From Deltaproteobacteria bacterium (GTDB taxonomy: Bacteria; Desulfobacterota; Binatia; Binatales; Binataceae): a DNA stretch of 64,000 nt. The position numbers and the translations under genes are program-made. Where the stretch lies: NCBI GenBank assembly GCA_003135135.1, contig PLDK01000049.1:62001-126000 (forward strand), written 5' to 3'. Every line of letters begins with the position of its first letter. The first letter of the stretch is position 1. The notes beneath the pieces are model-generated. The model searched no databases. It saw nothing but the letters and a program-made list of their open reading frames with translations, and was not told the DNA's origin. Below, piece by piece: positions 1 to 8,237 of this stretch.

Positions 1-10
1 AACTATAGTT
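1..10. promoter_or_regulatory. Palindrome just upstream of the MarR gene, possible operator
   Basis: AACTATAGTT is a perfect 10-base palindrome ending 14 bases before the MarR-family start codon. MarR proteins usually bind palindromes near their own promoters, so an autoregulatory site is plausible. The site touches the window edge, so its full extent cannot be seen. Confidence 0.3.
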
Positions 11-23
11 AATATCTTGCCTG

Positions 24-503
24 ATGCAAGCAGTTGTACGCCGCGACCCCATCTTCCGCGCGATCGAGGCGATGACCGCGCTGACGGAGATCTTCGAGCG
101 CCGGCGCGAGGTGCTGGCCCGCGACGCGGGCATCACGATCGAGCAGTGGCGCGTGCTCGAGGAAATCTCGACCGAGCATTTTATTCCGTCGATGTTCGCG
201 CGCAGCCGCGACAGTTCGGCGGCGGCGGTATCGAAAATATTGCGCCAGCTTCTCGACGGCGGCATGGTCTCGGCCGCGATTGGGCGGACCGACCGCCGGA
301 ACCGGCGCTACAAGCTGACCGCGAGGGGCAAGCGGGTGCTGGGCGAGCTGCGCGCGTCACGCCAGGCGGCGATCGAGGCGATCTGGACGGGATTTTCGCG
401 CGACGAGCTGGCCGCATTCAGCGGTTTCGCGATCAAGCTGTCCGATCGGATCGAACGTTATTCGCGCAGAAAGGGTACGCGGCGCGCGGCGGCGGTCCGA
501 TGA
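24..503 (+). CDS. MarR-family transcriptional regulator
   Basis: A 159-residue protein of the usual MarR length. A winged helix-turn-helix core spans roughly residues 30-105: the SSAAAVSKILRQLLDGG stretch reads as the recognition helix region, followed by a basic wing with DRRNRRYKLTARGK, close to the D-x-R family pattern. The C-terminal helices would form the dimer interface. MarR proteins are cytoplasmic dimers that usually repress a neighbouring operon and release DNA on binding a small phenolic or oxidant ligand. The ligand cannot be told from sequence. The ATG at 24 has no clear ribosome site but sits directly behind a palindrome. The target may lie to the left, outside the window. Confidence 0.85.
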   Translation: MQAVVRRDPIFRAIEAMTALTEIFERRREVLARDAGITIEQWRVLEEISTEHFIPSMFARSRDSSAAAVSKILRQLLDGGMVSAAIGRTDRRNRRYKLTARGKRVLGELRASRQAAIEAIWTGFSRDELAAFSGFAIKLSDRIERYSRRKGTRRAAAVR

Positions 504-551
504 ATCGAAGTTTGGCAATGAATTCAAACCCGATCCGTTCCTAGGAAAAGC

Positions 552-1148
552 ATGACCCGCGCCGAAAACCTTCAAAGACCGGTCCGGAAAGCGATGCCAA
601 AACAATCCCGCCGCTTCAGCGCGCAAGCCATCGGGGCCTATGGAGAGAAAGCGGCTGAAGCCGAACTCATCCGGCATGGGTGGGTAACAGCCAACATCAA
701 CACGAGCATGAAAAACGCGGTGGATTTCGACATCTTCGCACGTAAAGGCAAGAGCGCCGTGGCCGTCCGAGTTAAAGCGTGCGGGCCCGGCGTGAACGCC
801 TTCGCGTTCGGTGGTTTCCGTCCGGGGCAGGGGATCAAATTCGGCAATCTAGGAAAAGCGGATTTCACTGTGCTCGTGGGTATGGGTAAGCAGCGCAGCG
901 AAGACGTGTTCTACGTGGTTCCAACGCGTATCGTGCGGAAACGTATAGACACCCACCGCACTTACTACCTTTGCAAAAGGGGCCGTGGAGGAAACCAGCG
1001 AAAGGACCTCGGATGGTGGACGCTCCACCTCGCTGACTTAAAGAGCGGTGAGGACCGGCCGAGCTACGGTCTTGCAGACAAGTGGAAGCGTTACCTAGAC
1101 AACTGGACGGCGCTCGAAGGTGGCCGCGCAAATAAGCGAAGGAAATGA
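552..1148 (+). CDS. PD-(D/E)XK nuclease-like hypothetical protein
   Basis: A 198-residue protein. Near the N terminus, AIGAYGEKAAEAELIRHGW followed by NAVDFDIFARKGKSAVAVRVKA resembles the restriction-endonuclease-like fold: a helix with Glu, then an Asp strand, a turn and a hydrophobic strand ending V-x-VKA, as in Holliday-junction-resolvase-like and UPF0102-type proteins. The usual E/Q-x-K triad is seen only as R-V-K, so the active site may be altered. The second half is rich in basic and aromatic residues. An alternative ATG lies at 594. The gene stands alone between the MarR regulator and leuC. A nuclease role is inferred only from this motif. Confidence 0.6.
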   Translation: MTRAENLQRPVRKAMPKQSRRFSAQAIGAYGEKAAEAELIRHGWVTANINTSMKNAVDFDIFARKGKSAVAVRVKACGPGVNAFAFGGFRPGQGIKFGNLGKADFTVLVGMGKQRSEDVFYVVPTRIVRKRIDTHRTYYLCKRGRGGNQRKDLGWWTLHLADLKSGEDRPSYGLADKWKRYLDNWTALEGGRANKRRK

Positions 1149-1232
1149 CGGCGAATGGTGGTGATCATCTGGGGGCCGGTTAATAGAGCGAGACGGGAAC
1201 TGAATCCTACTTTTGTCGAATAAAATTGTTGC

Positions 1233-1258
1233 GCCGCCGGATGCAGATCCGATGCGGC
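1233..1258 (+). promoter_or_regulatory. Hairpin immediately before the leuC ribosome site
   Basis: GCCGC-CGGAT (1233-1242) can pair with ATCCG-GCGGC (1247-1258, two bulged bases), a 10-pair stem with a 4-base loop. The leuC Shine-Dalgarno GGGAG follows directly at 1259-1263. A -10-like TAAAAT lies at 1221-1226 with no good -35. The hairpin could influence leuC translation; nothing shows that it does. Confidence 0.35.
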
Positions 1259-1273
1259 GGGAGTTGAAACGCA

Positions 1274-2680
1274 ATGGCCGCAAAGACCCTGTTTGAAAAA
1301 ATCTGGGAAGCGCACGTGGTCCGCGAAAAGCAATATGAGCCTTCCCTGCTCTACATCGATCTGCACCTGGTTCACGAAGTCACGTCGCCGCAGGCGTTCG
1401 AGGGCCTGCGCCATAACGGGCGCAAGGTCCGCGCGCCGCATCGCACCTACGCCACGCAGGATCACAACGTGCCGACGACCGATCGGAGCAAGCCGATTAC
1501 CGATCCCGATTCGAAACTGCAGATCGAGACGCTCAGACGCAACTGCGCGGAGTTTGGGCTCAGGCTATTCGATATCGGCTCGCGCGAGCAGGGAATCGTG
1601 CACGTCATCGGGCCGGAGCTCGGGCTAACGCAGCCGGGCATGACGATCGTTTGCGGCGACAGCCATACCGCTACTCACGGCGCATTCGGGGCGCTGGCGT
1701 TCGGCATCGGCACCAGCGAGGTCGAACACGTGCTGGCGACGCAATGCCTGTGGGAAGCGCGTCCGCAGACGTTTGAAATCCGCGTCGATGGAAAGCTCGG
1801 CGCGGGAGTCGGCGCGAAGGATTTGATCCTCGGCATCATCGGCAGGATCAAGACCAACGGCGCAACCGGGCACGTGATCGAGTACCGCGGAGCGGCGGTC
1901 GAGGCGCTGTCGATGGAAGAGCGGATGACGGTGTGCAACATGTCGATCGAAGGCGGCGCGCGCGCCGGGATGGTCGCGGCGGACAAGACGACAGTCGAGT
2001 ATCTGCGCGGGCGCCGGTATATCCCGAGCGCCAAGGAATTCGACGAACTGGCGGCGCGATGGCTCGAATGCCGCAGCGACGACGGCGCGAAGTTCGATCG
2101 CAGCGTAGTGTTCGACGCCGCGACGTTCGCGCCACAAGTGACGTGGGGCACGAATCCCGGGATGGTCACCGACGTTAAAGGAAGCGTGCCGAATCCCGCG
2201 GAGATCGGCGACAAGGAGCAGCGCGAGACGGTCGAGCGGGCGCTGACCTACATGGCGCTTGCGCCGGGCACGAGAATCGAGGACATCAAGATCGATCGCG
2301 TGTTCATCGGATCGTGCACGAACTCGCGGCTGAGCGATCTCAAGACCGCCGCCGCCGTCGTCAAGGGACGCAAAGTCGCGCCGACCGTGCGGGCGATGGT
2401 CGTGCCGGGATCGCAGGAGATCAAGGCGGAGGCGGAGAGCCTCGGGCTGGACAGAATTTTCACGGAAGCGGGCTTCGAGTGGCGCGAATCGGGATGCAGC
2501 ATGTGCCTGGCGATGAATCCCGACGTGCTGCAGCCGGGCGAGCGATGCGCCAGCACGTCGAATCGCAACTTCGAGGGGCGTCAAGGCAAGGGCGGGCGCA
2601 CGCACCTGGTCAGCCCCGCGATGGCGGCGGCGGCGGCGATAGCAGGACACTTCGTCGATGTGCGCGAGTGGCAGGGGTGA
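1274..2680 (+). CDS. leuC: 3-isopropylmalate dehydratase large subunit
   Basis: This 468-residue protein is full length for LeuC. With LeuD it isomerises 2-isopropylmalate to 3-isopropylmalate in leucine synthesis, using a 4Fe-4S cluster in the cytoplasm. The cluster cysteines are visible in [14 protein letters not shown] (mid C-terminal half) and in [13 protein letters not shown] about 60 residues later. The N terminus [13 protein letters not shown] and the [12 protein letters not shown] and [11 protein letters not shown] segments are typical. Start ATG 1274 is preceded by GGGAG at 1259-1263. The last codons and stop lie in a palindrome belonging to a dispersed repeat. leuD follows 145 bases downstream. 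Confidence 0.98.
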   Translation: MAAKTLFEKIWEAHVVREKQYEPSLLYIDLHLVHEVTSPQAFEGLRHNGRKVRAPHRTYATQDHNVPTTDRSKPITDPDSKLQIETLRRNCAEFGLRLFDIGSREQGIVHVIGPELGLTQPGMTIVCGDSHTATHGAFGALAFGIGTSEVEHVLATQCLWEARPQTFEIRVDGKLGAGVGAKDLILGIIGRIKTNGATGHVIEYRGAAVEALSMEERMTVCNMSIEGGARAGMVAADKTTVEYLRGRRYIPSAKEFDELAARWLECRSDDGAKFDRSVVFDAATFAPQVTWGTNPGMVTDVKGSVPNPAEIGDKEQRETVERALTYMALAPGTRIEDIKIDRVFIGSCTNSRLSDLKTAAAVVKGRKVAPTVRAMVVPGSQEIKAEAESLGLDRIFTEAGFEWRESGCSMCLAMNPDVLQPGERCASTSNRNFEGRQGKGGRTHLVSPAMAAAAAIAGHFVDVREWQG

Positions 2681-2755
2681 CCCCTGCACCCGGTAGTAAG
2701 AAGACGCGAAAATCTGCGCAGCGCATCTTTTCGCGACTACGCGATGGCAGAGCCC
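2671..2755 (-). repeat. Dispersed palindromic repeat, copy 1 (inverted)
   Basis: It starts with an 8-1-8 palindrome (GCAGGGGT-G-ACCCCTGC, 2671-2687) that covers the end of leuC. The rest is nearly identical, in reverse complement, to 33205-33269: about 62 of 65 positions match by eye. It fills most of the leuC-leuD gap. No coding sequence is seen inside, so it looks like a REP/BIME-style element rather than a gene. Confidence 0.75.
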
Positions 2756-2809
2756 GATGTTGAAGCACTTGATGTCGAAAACAACAATTGATCCCAATTT
2801 TTCAACATC
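2756..2809 (+). promoter_or_regulatory. Long inverted repeat upstream of leuD
   Basis: GATGTTGAA (2756-2764) and TTCAACATC (2801-2809) are perfect 9-base inverted repeats separated by 36 bases, just before the leuD ribosome site (GGAG near 2815). A stem-loop in the leuC-leuD mRNA is possible. No U-rich run follows, so it is not a standard terminator. Confidence 0.35.
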
Positions 2810-2825
2810 CTGTTAGGAGACACAG

Positions 2826-3431
2826 ATGCAGGCATTCAAGAGTTTTACCGGGATGGTCGCGCCGCTCGATCGCGCCAACGTCGATACCGATCAGATCATA
2901 CCCAAGCAGTTTCTGAAGGCTGTAGTGCGCACCGGGCTGAAGAAGGGGCTGTTCATCGACTGGCGGCTCAATCCCGACGGCACCGAGAACAAGGATTTCG
3001 TGCTGAACAAGCCGCGCTACCAGGGCGCGTCGATTTTGGTGGCGCGCAACAATTTCGGATGCGGCAGTTCGCGCGAGCATGCGGTGTGGGCGCTCGATGA
3101 CGCGGGCTTCCGCGCGGTGATCGCGCCGGAGTTCGCCGATATCTTCCACAACAACTGTTTGAAGAACGGCTTTCTTCCGATCACGCTGCCGGCCGGCGAG
3201 GTCGAGCATATTTTTCGCGCCACCGGCGACTACGAGGCGTACCGGCTGACGATCGATCTCGAAAAGCAGACAGTGTCGGACGATTTCGGATGGACGGCGC
3301 ATTTCGAGATCGAGCCGTTCCAGAAGAAGTGCCTGCTCGAGGGTCTCGACGACGTCTCGCTGACGCTCGCGCACGAGGATCGGATCGTCGCGTACGAAAA
3401 GGCGCATCCACTACCGCGTCGCTTCGAGTAG
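2826..3431 (+). CDS. leuD: 3-isopropylmalate dehydratase small subunit
   Basis: This 201-residue protein has the normal LeuD length and forms the swivel subunit of isopropylmalate isomerase with LeuC. Diagnostic segments are the N-terminal [21 protein letters not shown], the [14 protein letters not shown] substrate-binding loop, and [14 protein letters not shown]. The C-terminal third, with an [18 protein letters not shown] segment, is typical of the proteobacterial type. The start ATG is preceded by GTTAGGAGACACAG. It should be cotranscribed with leuC, although the gap contains a repeat element and an inverted repeat. Confidence 0.98.
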   Translation: MQAFKSFTGMVAPLDRANVDTDQIIPKQFLKAVVRTGLKKGLFIDWRLNPDGTENKDFVLNKPRYQGASILVARNNFGCGSSREHAVWALDDAGFRAVIAPEFADIFHNNCLKNGFLPITLPAGEVEHIFRATGDYEAYRLTIDLEKQTVSDDFGWTAHFEIEPFQKKCLLEGLDDVSLTLAHEDRIVAYEKAHPLPRRFE

Positions 3432-3493
3432 ATGCCGGCGACGCTGGCGCCGCGCGCCGCGCGGGGGGAAACTCATCGCAGGTGCCAAATCGC

Positions 3494-3709
3494 ATGAAAC
3501 CAATCTTCTCGATGACAATCGTCGCGCTGTGCTCGACGGCGCTGGCTGGATGCTGGTTCTATTCGAGGCCTGACACGGCGGCAGGCTGTCAGAAGACCAC
3601 CTACGGCGTCGCGATAGCCTCGACCAGCACCGAGAACTGCCCTCCCGCTGAGGCCAGCGCTCCGACACCGCCGACCATACCGCCGCTACCCCCGCCCTCG
3701 ATGCCGTGA
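3494..3709 (+). CDS. Small putative lipoprotein
   Basis: A 71-residue protein whose N terminus reads as a lipoprotein signal: MKP, then a hydrophobic core, then the lipobox L-A-G-C with Cys around residue 19. The mature part is short, contains two further cysteines (AAGCQ and TENCPP) and ends in a proline-rich tail (PTPPTIPPLPPPSMP). It would be lipid-anchored in the envelope. No known family is recognised. It lies between leuD and rluD and has only a weak upstream AGGTG. Confidence 0.55.
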   Translation: MKPIFSMTIVALCSTALAGCWFYSRPDTAAGCQKTTYGVAIASTSTENCPPAEASAPTPPTIPPLPPPSMP

Positions 3710-3738
3710 TTTGTGCGTCGCAGCGATAAATCACGCTG

Positions 3739-4746
3739 GTGATTATCCCAACGACGATCACCGCGGGCGCCGAGCACGAGCGCATGCGGCTGGACGTGTT
3801 CGTGTCGATGCGGCTTGCGCCGGAGTACTCGCGCTCGCAAGTGGCGCGGATGATTAAGGCGGGACTGGTGACGGTCAACGGCGCGGTCGCGCGCGCGTCG
3901 AGCGGGGTTCGAACGGGCAATCGCATCGAGGTCGCCGCCGCGCCCGCCGGTGCGCTGTACGATCCTTCAAAATACAAAGAAGGTGACGCGCCGGAGATTT
4001 CGGTAATTTTCGCCGACGACGAAATAATCGTCGTGAACAAGGCCGCCGGCATGACGGTGCATCCCGCCCCCGGGCATCCCAATGGCACGCTGGTGGACGC
4101 GCTGCTGGCGCGATTTCCCGAGCTTGCCGCGATGGCCGAGCCCGACGGCGTGCTGCGTCCCGGCATCGTGCATCGCCTCGACAAAGACACCTCGGGCGTG
4201 ATGGTGGTGGCGCGGACGCCATTTTCGCGCACCGCGCTTTCGCGGCAGTTCAAGGAACGCAGCGTGAGAAAGACCTATCTCGCGATCGTCAAGGGCAAGG
4301 TCGCGCGCGATCGGCAGACGATCGAGCGGCCCGTCGGACGGCATCCCGTGGAACGCAAGCGGATGTCGGTGCGATCGCATGCGCCGCGCGACGCGGTCAG
4401 CCATCTGACGGTGCTCGCGCGCTTCGATCCGGCGGAAGCGGGCGAAGCGGGCGCATCGTTGGTGCGGGTAAAACCCGACACCGGCAGGATGCATCAGATT
4501 CGCGTGCATCTCGCGTCGATTGGTCATCCATGCCTGGGCGATCCTCTATATGGCGGCAAGGCGGGATGCGACGGATTCTTTCATCGACAGGCGCTGCATG
4601 CGCTGGCGCTTTCGATCACGCATCCGAGGTCGGGCGCGCCGCTGGAATTCATCGCGCCGTTGCCAACTGATTTCGTCGAATTTCTCGCGCAGAAGTCATT
4701 GGCGCCCGATGCGCGCGAGCTTCGCCGCTGGATCGAACTTACTTGA
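3739..4746 (+). CDS. rluD: 23S rRNA pseudouridine synthase, RluD/RluC family
   Basis: A 335-residue protein with an N-terminal S4 RNA-binding domain (about residues 16-75, MRLDVFVSMRLAPEYSRSQV) and a pseudouridine synthase domain. The catalytic motif IVHRLDKDTSGVMVVA is intact, with the essential Asp in HRLDKDTSG; RMHQIRVHLASIGHP further on is also characteristic. These enzymes isomerise uridines in 23S rRNA. The frame opens with GTG at 3739; an ATG at 3784 at the S4 domain start is an alternative. RluD rather than RluC is judged from overall form and is not certain. Confidence 0.9.
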   Translation: MIIPTTITAGAEHERMRLDVFVSMRLAPEYSRSQVARMIKAGLVTVNGAVARASSGVRTGNRIEVAAAPAGALYDPSKYKEGDAPEISVIFADDEIIVVNKAAGMTVHPAPGHPNGTLVDALLARFPELAAMAEPDGVLRPGIVHRLDKDTSGVMVVARTPFSRTALSRQFKERSVRKTYLAIVKGKVARDRQTIERPVGRHPVERKRMSVRSHAPRDAVSHLTVLARFDPAEAGEAGASLVRVKPDTGRMHQIRVHLASIGHPCLGDPLYGGKAGCDGFFHRQALHALALSITHPRSGAPLEFIAPLPTDFVEFLAQKSLAPDARELRRWIELT

Positions 4747-5069
4747 TGGCTGTTGACACGGCGGCCCGATCCCCGTTGACACGGGGGCAATGCTTGGGTA
4801 GCGTTTTGGTAGAGCTTCCGCACTGAGGACGCTGAGACGGGTGGGGTGCTGAGTCCCGTTTTGCCGCGGTCCGTAACTCCGAACTTGAACTCAAGGCGTT
4901 AGTTGTTCCGAATCCCGGCCGCTCGAGCACTCATGAATCTATAATGGTATCTCCCGTCGTGGGAGGCCATTTACAAGCAAACGTCCATAGCCTGCGGCGC
5001 GCGCGCTTAAACGGCGGCGAGTTGCAGCAGTCAAGCACGTGATGGAGATCCAGGTTGCGGGGAAGGCAT
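4747..5069 (+). promoter_or_regulatory. rho leader region with candidate promoter
   Basis: This 323-base gap has no convincing gene. TTGACA (4776-4781), a 17-base spacer and TAGCGT (4799-4804) make a plausible sigma-70 promoter, which would give a leader of about 260 bases before rho. A second GTTGACACGG lies 23 bases upstream (4752-4761). A perfect TATAAT sits at 4940-4945 but lacks a good -35. Long rho leaders that serve autoregulation are known in enteric bacteria; the same role here is an inference. Confidence 0.4.
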
Positions 5070-6461
5070 ATGGGTAAGGGCAGAGGGGCTGCGAAGAACG
5101 AAGAGGGGCGCTTCGACGACCCGCGTTCGCAAAATGGGGCGCCGCGCCAGGTAAATCTGGATGGCAATCCGAATCTTCCGCCACTGGCGCCGGTGATCAG
5201 CGACGAAGGGGTACTCAACCTCAAGTCGCTCAAGCGCGCGAAGATAACCGAATTGGCGCAGATGGCGCGCGACTTCAACGTCGATGGCGCCACCAACATG
5301 CGCAAGCAGGAGATGATCTTTGCGGTTCTGCAAGCGCAAGCCGCCAAGAACGGCTCGATCCTCGGCGAGGGCGTGCTGGAAATTCTGCCCGACGGCTTCG
5401 GCTTCCTGCGCGCGCCGGACTACAACTACCTGCCCGGCCCCGACGACATTTATATTTCGCCGAGCCAGATTCGAAAGTTCAATTTGCGCACCGGCGACGT
5501 GGTTTCCGGGCTGATTCGCCCGCCGAAAGAAGGCGAGCGCTACTTCGCGCTGCTCAAGGTTGAATCGATCAACTACGAGGATCCTGAAAAGGCGCTCGAC
5601 AAGATCCTGTTCGACAACCTGACGCCGCTCTATCCCGAGGAGCGCATCAAGCTCGAATACAATCACGAGGATCTGACCACCCGGATCATCGATTTGGTCG
5701 CGCCGATCGGCAAAGGCCAGCGCGGACTTATCGTCGCGGCGCCGTTCACGGGCAAGACGATGATGCTGCAGGCGATCGCCAAGGCGATCGCGCACAACCA
5801 TCCCGAGATCGTGCTGATCGTGCTGCTGGTCGATGAGCGGCCCGAGGAAGTCACCGACATGCTGCGCTCGGTGCAGGGCGAAGTCGTAAGCTCGACCTTC
5901 GACGAGCCGGCCACGCGTCACGTGCAGGTGGCCGAGATGGTAATCGAAAAGGCGCGGCGGCTGGTCGAGCACGGGCGTGACGTGGTGATTTTGCTCGACT
6001 CGATCACGCGGCTGGCGCGCGCGTACAACACGGTGGTGCCGCCGTCGGGCAAGATACTGTCGGGCGGCGTCGATTCCAACGCGCTGCACAAGCCCAAGAA
6101 GTTTTTCGGCGCCGCGCGCAACACCGAAGACGGCGGCAGTCTGACGATTATCGCGACGGCGCTGGTCGATACCGGCAGCCGGATGGACGAAGTAATTTTC
6201 GAAGAGTTCAAGGGCACCGGCAATCAGCAGATAGCACTGGACCGGCGGCTGCTGGAAAAGCGCATTTTCCCGACGATCGACATCCAGCGCTCCTCGACGC
6301 GCAAGGAAGAGCTGCTGCTGCCGCGCGCCACTTTGAATCGCGTGTGGATACTGCGCAAGCTGCTGACCCAGCTCAACGCAGTCGAAGCGATGGAATTCCT
6401 GATCGACAAGATGGACAAGACCAAGACCAACGAGGAATTCCTCGAGTCGATGAACGCCTGA
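5070..6461 (+). CDS. rho: Transcription termination factor Rho
   Basis: A 463-residue protein homologous to the hexameric RNA-dependent ATPase that ends transcription. An N-terminal Rho domain ([21 protein letters not shown]) is followed by a cold-shock-like RNA-binding fold ([14 protein letters not shown]-type: [16 protein letters not shown]) and the RecA-like ATPase. Walker B ([16 protein letters not shown]) and the Q/R-loops ([21 protein letters not shown]) are conserved. The P-loop reads AAPFTGKT where most Rho proteins have APPKAGKT or APPRTGKT. The ATG at 5070 follows GGGGAAGG and is preferred over TTG at 5055. A short disordered basic N terminus replaces the long insertions of some lineages. 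Confidence 0.97.
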   Translation: MGKGRGAAKNEEGRFDDPRSQNGAPRQVNLDGNPNLPPLAPVISDEGVLNLKSLKRAKITELAQMARDFNVDGATNMRKQEMIFAVLQAQAAKNGSILGEGVLEILPDGFGFLRAPDYNYLPGPDDIYISPSQIRKFNLRTGDVVSGLIRPPKEGERYFALLKVESINYEDPEKALDKILFDNLTPLYPEERIKLEYNHEDLTTRIIDLVAPIGKGQRGLIVAAPFTGKTMMLQAIAKAIAHNHPEIVLIVLLVDERPEEVTDMLRSVQGEVVSSTFDEPATRHVQVAEMVIEKARRLVEHGRDVVILLDSITRLARAYNTVVPPSGKILSGGVDSNALHKPKKFFGAARNTEDGGSLTIIATALVDTGSRMDEVIFEEFKGTGNQQIALDRRLLEKRIFPTIDIQRSSTRKEELLLPRATLNRVWILRKLLTQLNAVEAMEFLIDKMDKTKTNEEFLESMNA

Positions 6462-6553
6462 AGGGCGCGCAAACCAGCCGGCCGCGCCTCGGATGGTCAC
6501 GGATAACGGCGGGATTGCTGACTTTTTGCCCGCGAAAAGCGTATAGATTGCGG

Positions 6554-6877
6554 GTGAGCCCCGGGAGCATCCAAGTCGCCGCGCTAGCGTTCGCCAGCTG
6601 GTATCTGATGATGCCGCCCGATTCCGCCAAGGTGCCTCACTCGGTTGATGCTGAGGCTCCGCTTTCGCGTTGGGTGACGGTAGCCACGTTTGCCAGTTCA
6701 GAAAATTGCGAGAAGGTGCTCGCGAACCTTCAGAAAACGGAGCAGGACCCGATCGAGCTCGACAAAACGGGGAAACTTGCGCGGTTTCAAAAACATGACG
6801 AAGCGATGGGAAAAGCGCGCGCGGTTAATGCCGGCTGCGTCGAGAGTGACGATTTCCGCCTGAAGGGGAAAAAATAA
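6554..6877 (+). CDS. Small secreted protein of unknown function
   Basis: Reading from GTG 6554, this is a 107-residue protein with a hydrophobic N-terminal segment (IQVAALAFASWYLMM) that may be a signal peptide or anchor, followed by APLSRWVTVATFASSENCEKV and a C-terminal AGCVESDDFRLKGKK. The two cysteines may form a disulfide. The arrangement of a W-x-F segment, a first Cys and a C-terminal Cys before SDD resembles small secreted hypothetical proteins common in some deltaproteobacterial-like genomes; this is a recollection, not a database match. The start is uncertain; TTG 6548 is possible. Confidence 0.55.
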   Translation: MSPGSIQVAALAFASWYLMMPPDSAKVPHSVDAEAPLSRWVTVATFASSENCEKVLANLQKTEQDPIELDKTGKLARFQKHDEAMGKARAVNAGCVESDDFRLKGKK

Positions 6878-6937
6878 GACAGATGCGACACTGCTATCGC
6901 CACGCAGCCGCGCTCGCGCTTGTGGGCAGGTGAAAAT

Positions 6938-7204
6938 ATGTTTTTCATCGCTGTAGGCGTCTTCCTCTGGTGTGGGGCGTTCTTTCGCTGGCGCTGGCTG
7001 GTCGATCCTCCGATTGATAAGCCGCTCGACTTGATTTGGTCACAGGCTCATTTCAAAGCGATGTTCGGCACAAAGGCGCTCGTTATAGCCACGTATTTTT
7101 TAGGTGCGGTATGCATTTTCCAGGGATTGCTAACAATTCACCCGACATTGCTCGACGGTCTGCTGCCGGTCAGTAACAGGAATCGCATTTATCCTGCGCC
7201 TTGA
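6938..7204 (+). CDS. Small membrane protein of unknown function
   Basis: An 88-residue protein with two predicted membrane segments: FFIAVGVFLWCGAFF near the N terminus and ALVIATYFLGAVCIFQGLL around residues 48-66, linked by a loop with WRWLVDPPIDKPLD. AGGTGA lies 5 bases before the ATG. The stop codon coincides with the first base of a short direct repeat, so the C terminus may have been truncated by whatever introduced that repeat. No family is recognised. Confidence 0.5.
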   Translation: MFFIAVGVFLWCGAFFRWRWLVDPPIDKPLDLIWSQAHFKAMFGTKALVIATYFLGAVCIFQGLLTIHPTLLDGLLPVSNRNRIYPAP

Positions 7205-7239
7205 AATTAAGACACTCGCGATCTGAAATTCAGACACTC
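7202..7239. repeat. Two 16-base direct repeats, 22-base period
   Basis: TGAAATTAAGACACTC (7202-7217) and TGAAATTCAGACACTC (7224-7239) differ at one position. Closely spaced repeats of this size occur at the ends of some transposons, such as IS21-like elements, but no transposase is nearby. The first copy begins at the stop codon of the small membrane protein. Confidence 0.5.
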
Positions 7240-7268
7240 AGCCCCGAATTAAGCCAGTACCCAAAACT

Positions 7269-7329
7269 CTGGGGCGCTTTCCTACCACGCCCCAGCCTGA
7301 TATTAGTTCAAGATTGCCCCGTACGGGGC
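7269..7329 (+). promoter_or_regulatory. rpsB leader: two hairpin-forming elements
   Basis: CTGGGGCG (7269-7276) pairs with CGCCCCAG (7288-7295) across an 11-base loop. GCCCCGTACGGGGC (7316-7329) is a perfect 14-base palindrome lying just before the rpsB ribosome site. Ribosomal protein S2 autoregulates through the rpsB leader in other bacteria, so these are candidates for such an element; no known rpsB leader fold was matched. Confidence 0.4.
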
Positions 7330-7351
7330 CAAGAGGCAGGAACAAAATTCT

Positions 7352-8134
7352 ATGACTGAAATCAGCATGAAGCAGCTTCTGGAGGCCGGCGTTCATTTTG
7401 GCCATCAGACCAGCCGCTGGAACCCGAAGATGAAGCAGTACATCTTCGGCGCCCGCAACGGTATTTACATTATCGATCTTCAGCAGACGGTGAAGATGTT
7501 TCGCGCGACCTACGACTTCGCGCGCGATCTGGCTGCGGCGGGCGGCACGATGCTGTTCGTCGGCACCAAGAAGCAGGCCCAGGACATCGTCAAGGAAGAG
7601 GCCGAGCGATGCGGGATGTATTACGTCAACAACCGCTGGCTGGGCGGGATGCTGACCAACTTCCAGACTATCCGCGCCTCGATCGACAGGCTCAGGAAGC
7701 TCGAAGAAGTCATGGCCGACCCGGAGATGATTCGCGCGCTCAGCAAGAAAGAGATGAGCGACAACGGGCGCGAGCATGAAAAGCTGATGAACACGCTGGC
7801 CGGGATCAAGAACATGCGCAAACTCCCGGACGCGCTGTGGGTGATCGATACCAAGAAGGAAGATATAGCCGTTGCGGAGGCGAACCGCCTCGGTATCCCG
7901 GTCGCCGCGGTGGTGGATACCAACTGCGACCCCGACCTGATCGCGTATCGAATTCCCGGCAACGACGACGCAATCCGCGCGATCAAGCTGTTCACGGCGG
8001 CGGTCGCCGACGCGATCATCGAAGGCAAGCAAATAGCCGAGGAACGCGCCAAGGGGCAGCAGGATATCCGCTCGGACGCCGGCCCGGCGGCAGACACGGG
8101 AGCATCGGCGCCCGATTCTCCAAGCGCGGTCTAG
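7352..8134 (+). CDS. rpsB: Small ribosomal subunit protein S2
   Basis: This 260-residue protein is a full-length S2 of the 30S subunit. The N terminus [30 protein letters not shown], the central [10 protein letters not shown] and [12 protein letters not shown], and the [19 protein letters not shown] and VDTNCDPD segments are all characteristic. A short variable acidic tail ends the protein. It heads the rpsB-tsf-pyrH-frr series, an order found across many bacteria. AGGAA lies about 9 bases upstream of the ATG. Confidence 0.98.
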   Translation: MTEISMKQLLEAGVHFGHQTSRWNPKMKQYIFGARNGIYIIDLQQTVKMFRATYDFARDLAAAGGTMLFVGTKKQAQDIVKEEAERCGMYYVNNRWLGGMLTNFQTIRASIDRLRKLEEVMADPEMIRALSKKEMSDNGREHEKLMNTLAGIKNMRKLPDALWVIDTKKEDIAVAEANRLGIPVAAVVDTNCDPDLIAYRIPGNDDAIRAIKLFTAAVADAIIEGKQIAEERAKGQQDIRSDAGPAADTGASAPDSPSAV

Positions 8135-8237
8135 CCGAAAAATTCGACCTTCAGACCCGAAACGGAGCCGGTCAGCCGAGGCCGTCGCTTGCAGTATTGC
8201 GACCGGCCAAGAATACTAGCTCAACTCAGGAATTGTG

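Noticed and set aside
3290-3493. Upstream extension of the small lipoprotein frame into leuD
   Set aside because: The lipoprotein signal starts at ATG 3494, and the extension only overlaps the well-conserved leuD frame.
4940-4945. Perfect TATAAT in the rho leader
   Set aside because: No acceptable -35 lies 15-19 bases upstream and no extended -10 is present, so it is not called as a separate promoter.
7316-7329. GCCCCGTACGGGGC palindrome as a terminator
   Set aside because: It lies directly before the rpsB ribosome site and no T run follows, so it is listed only as a possible leader element.
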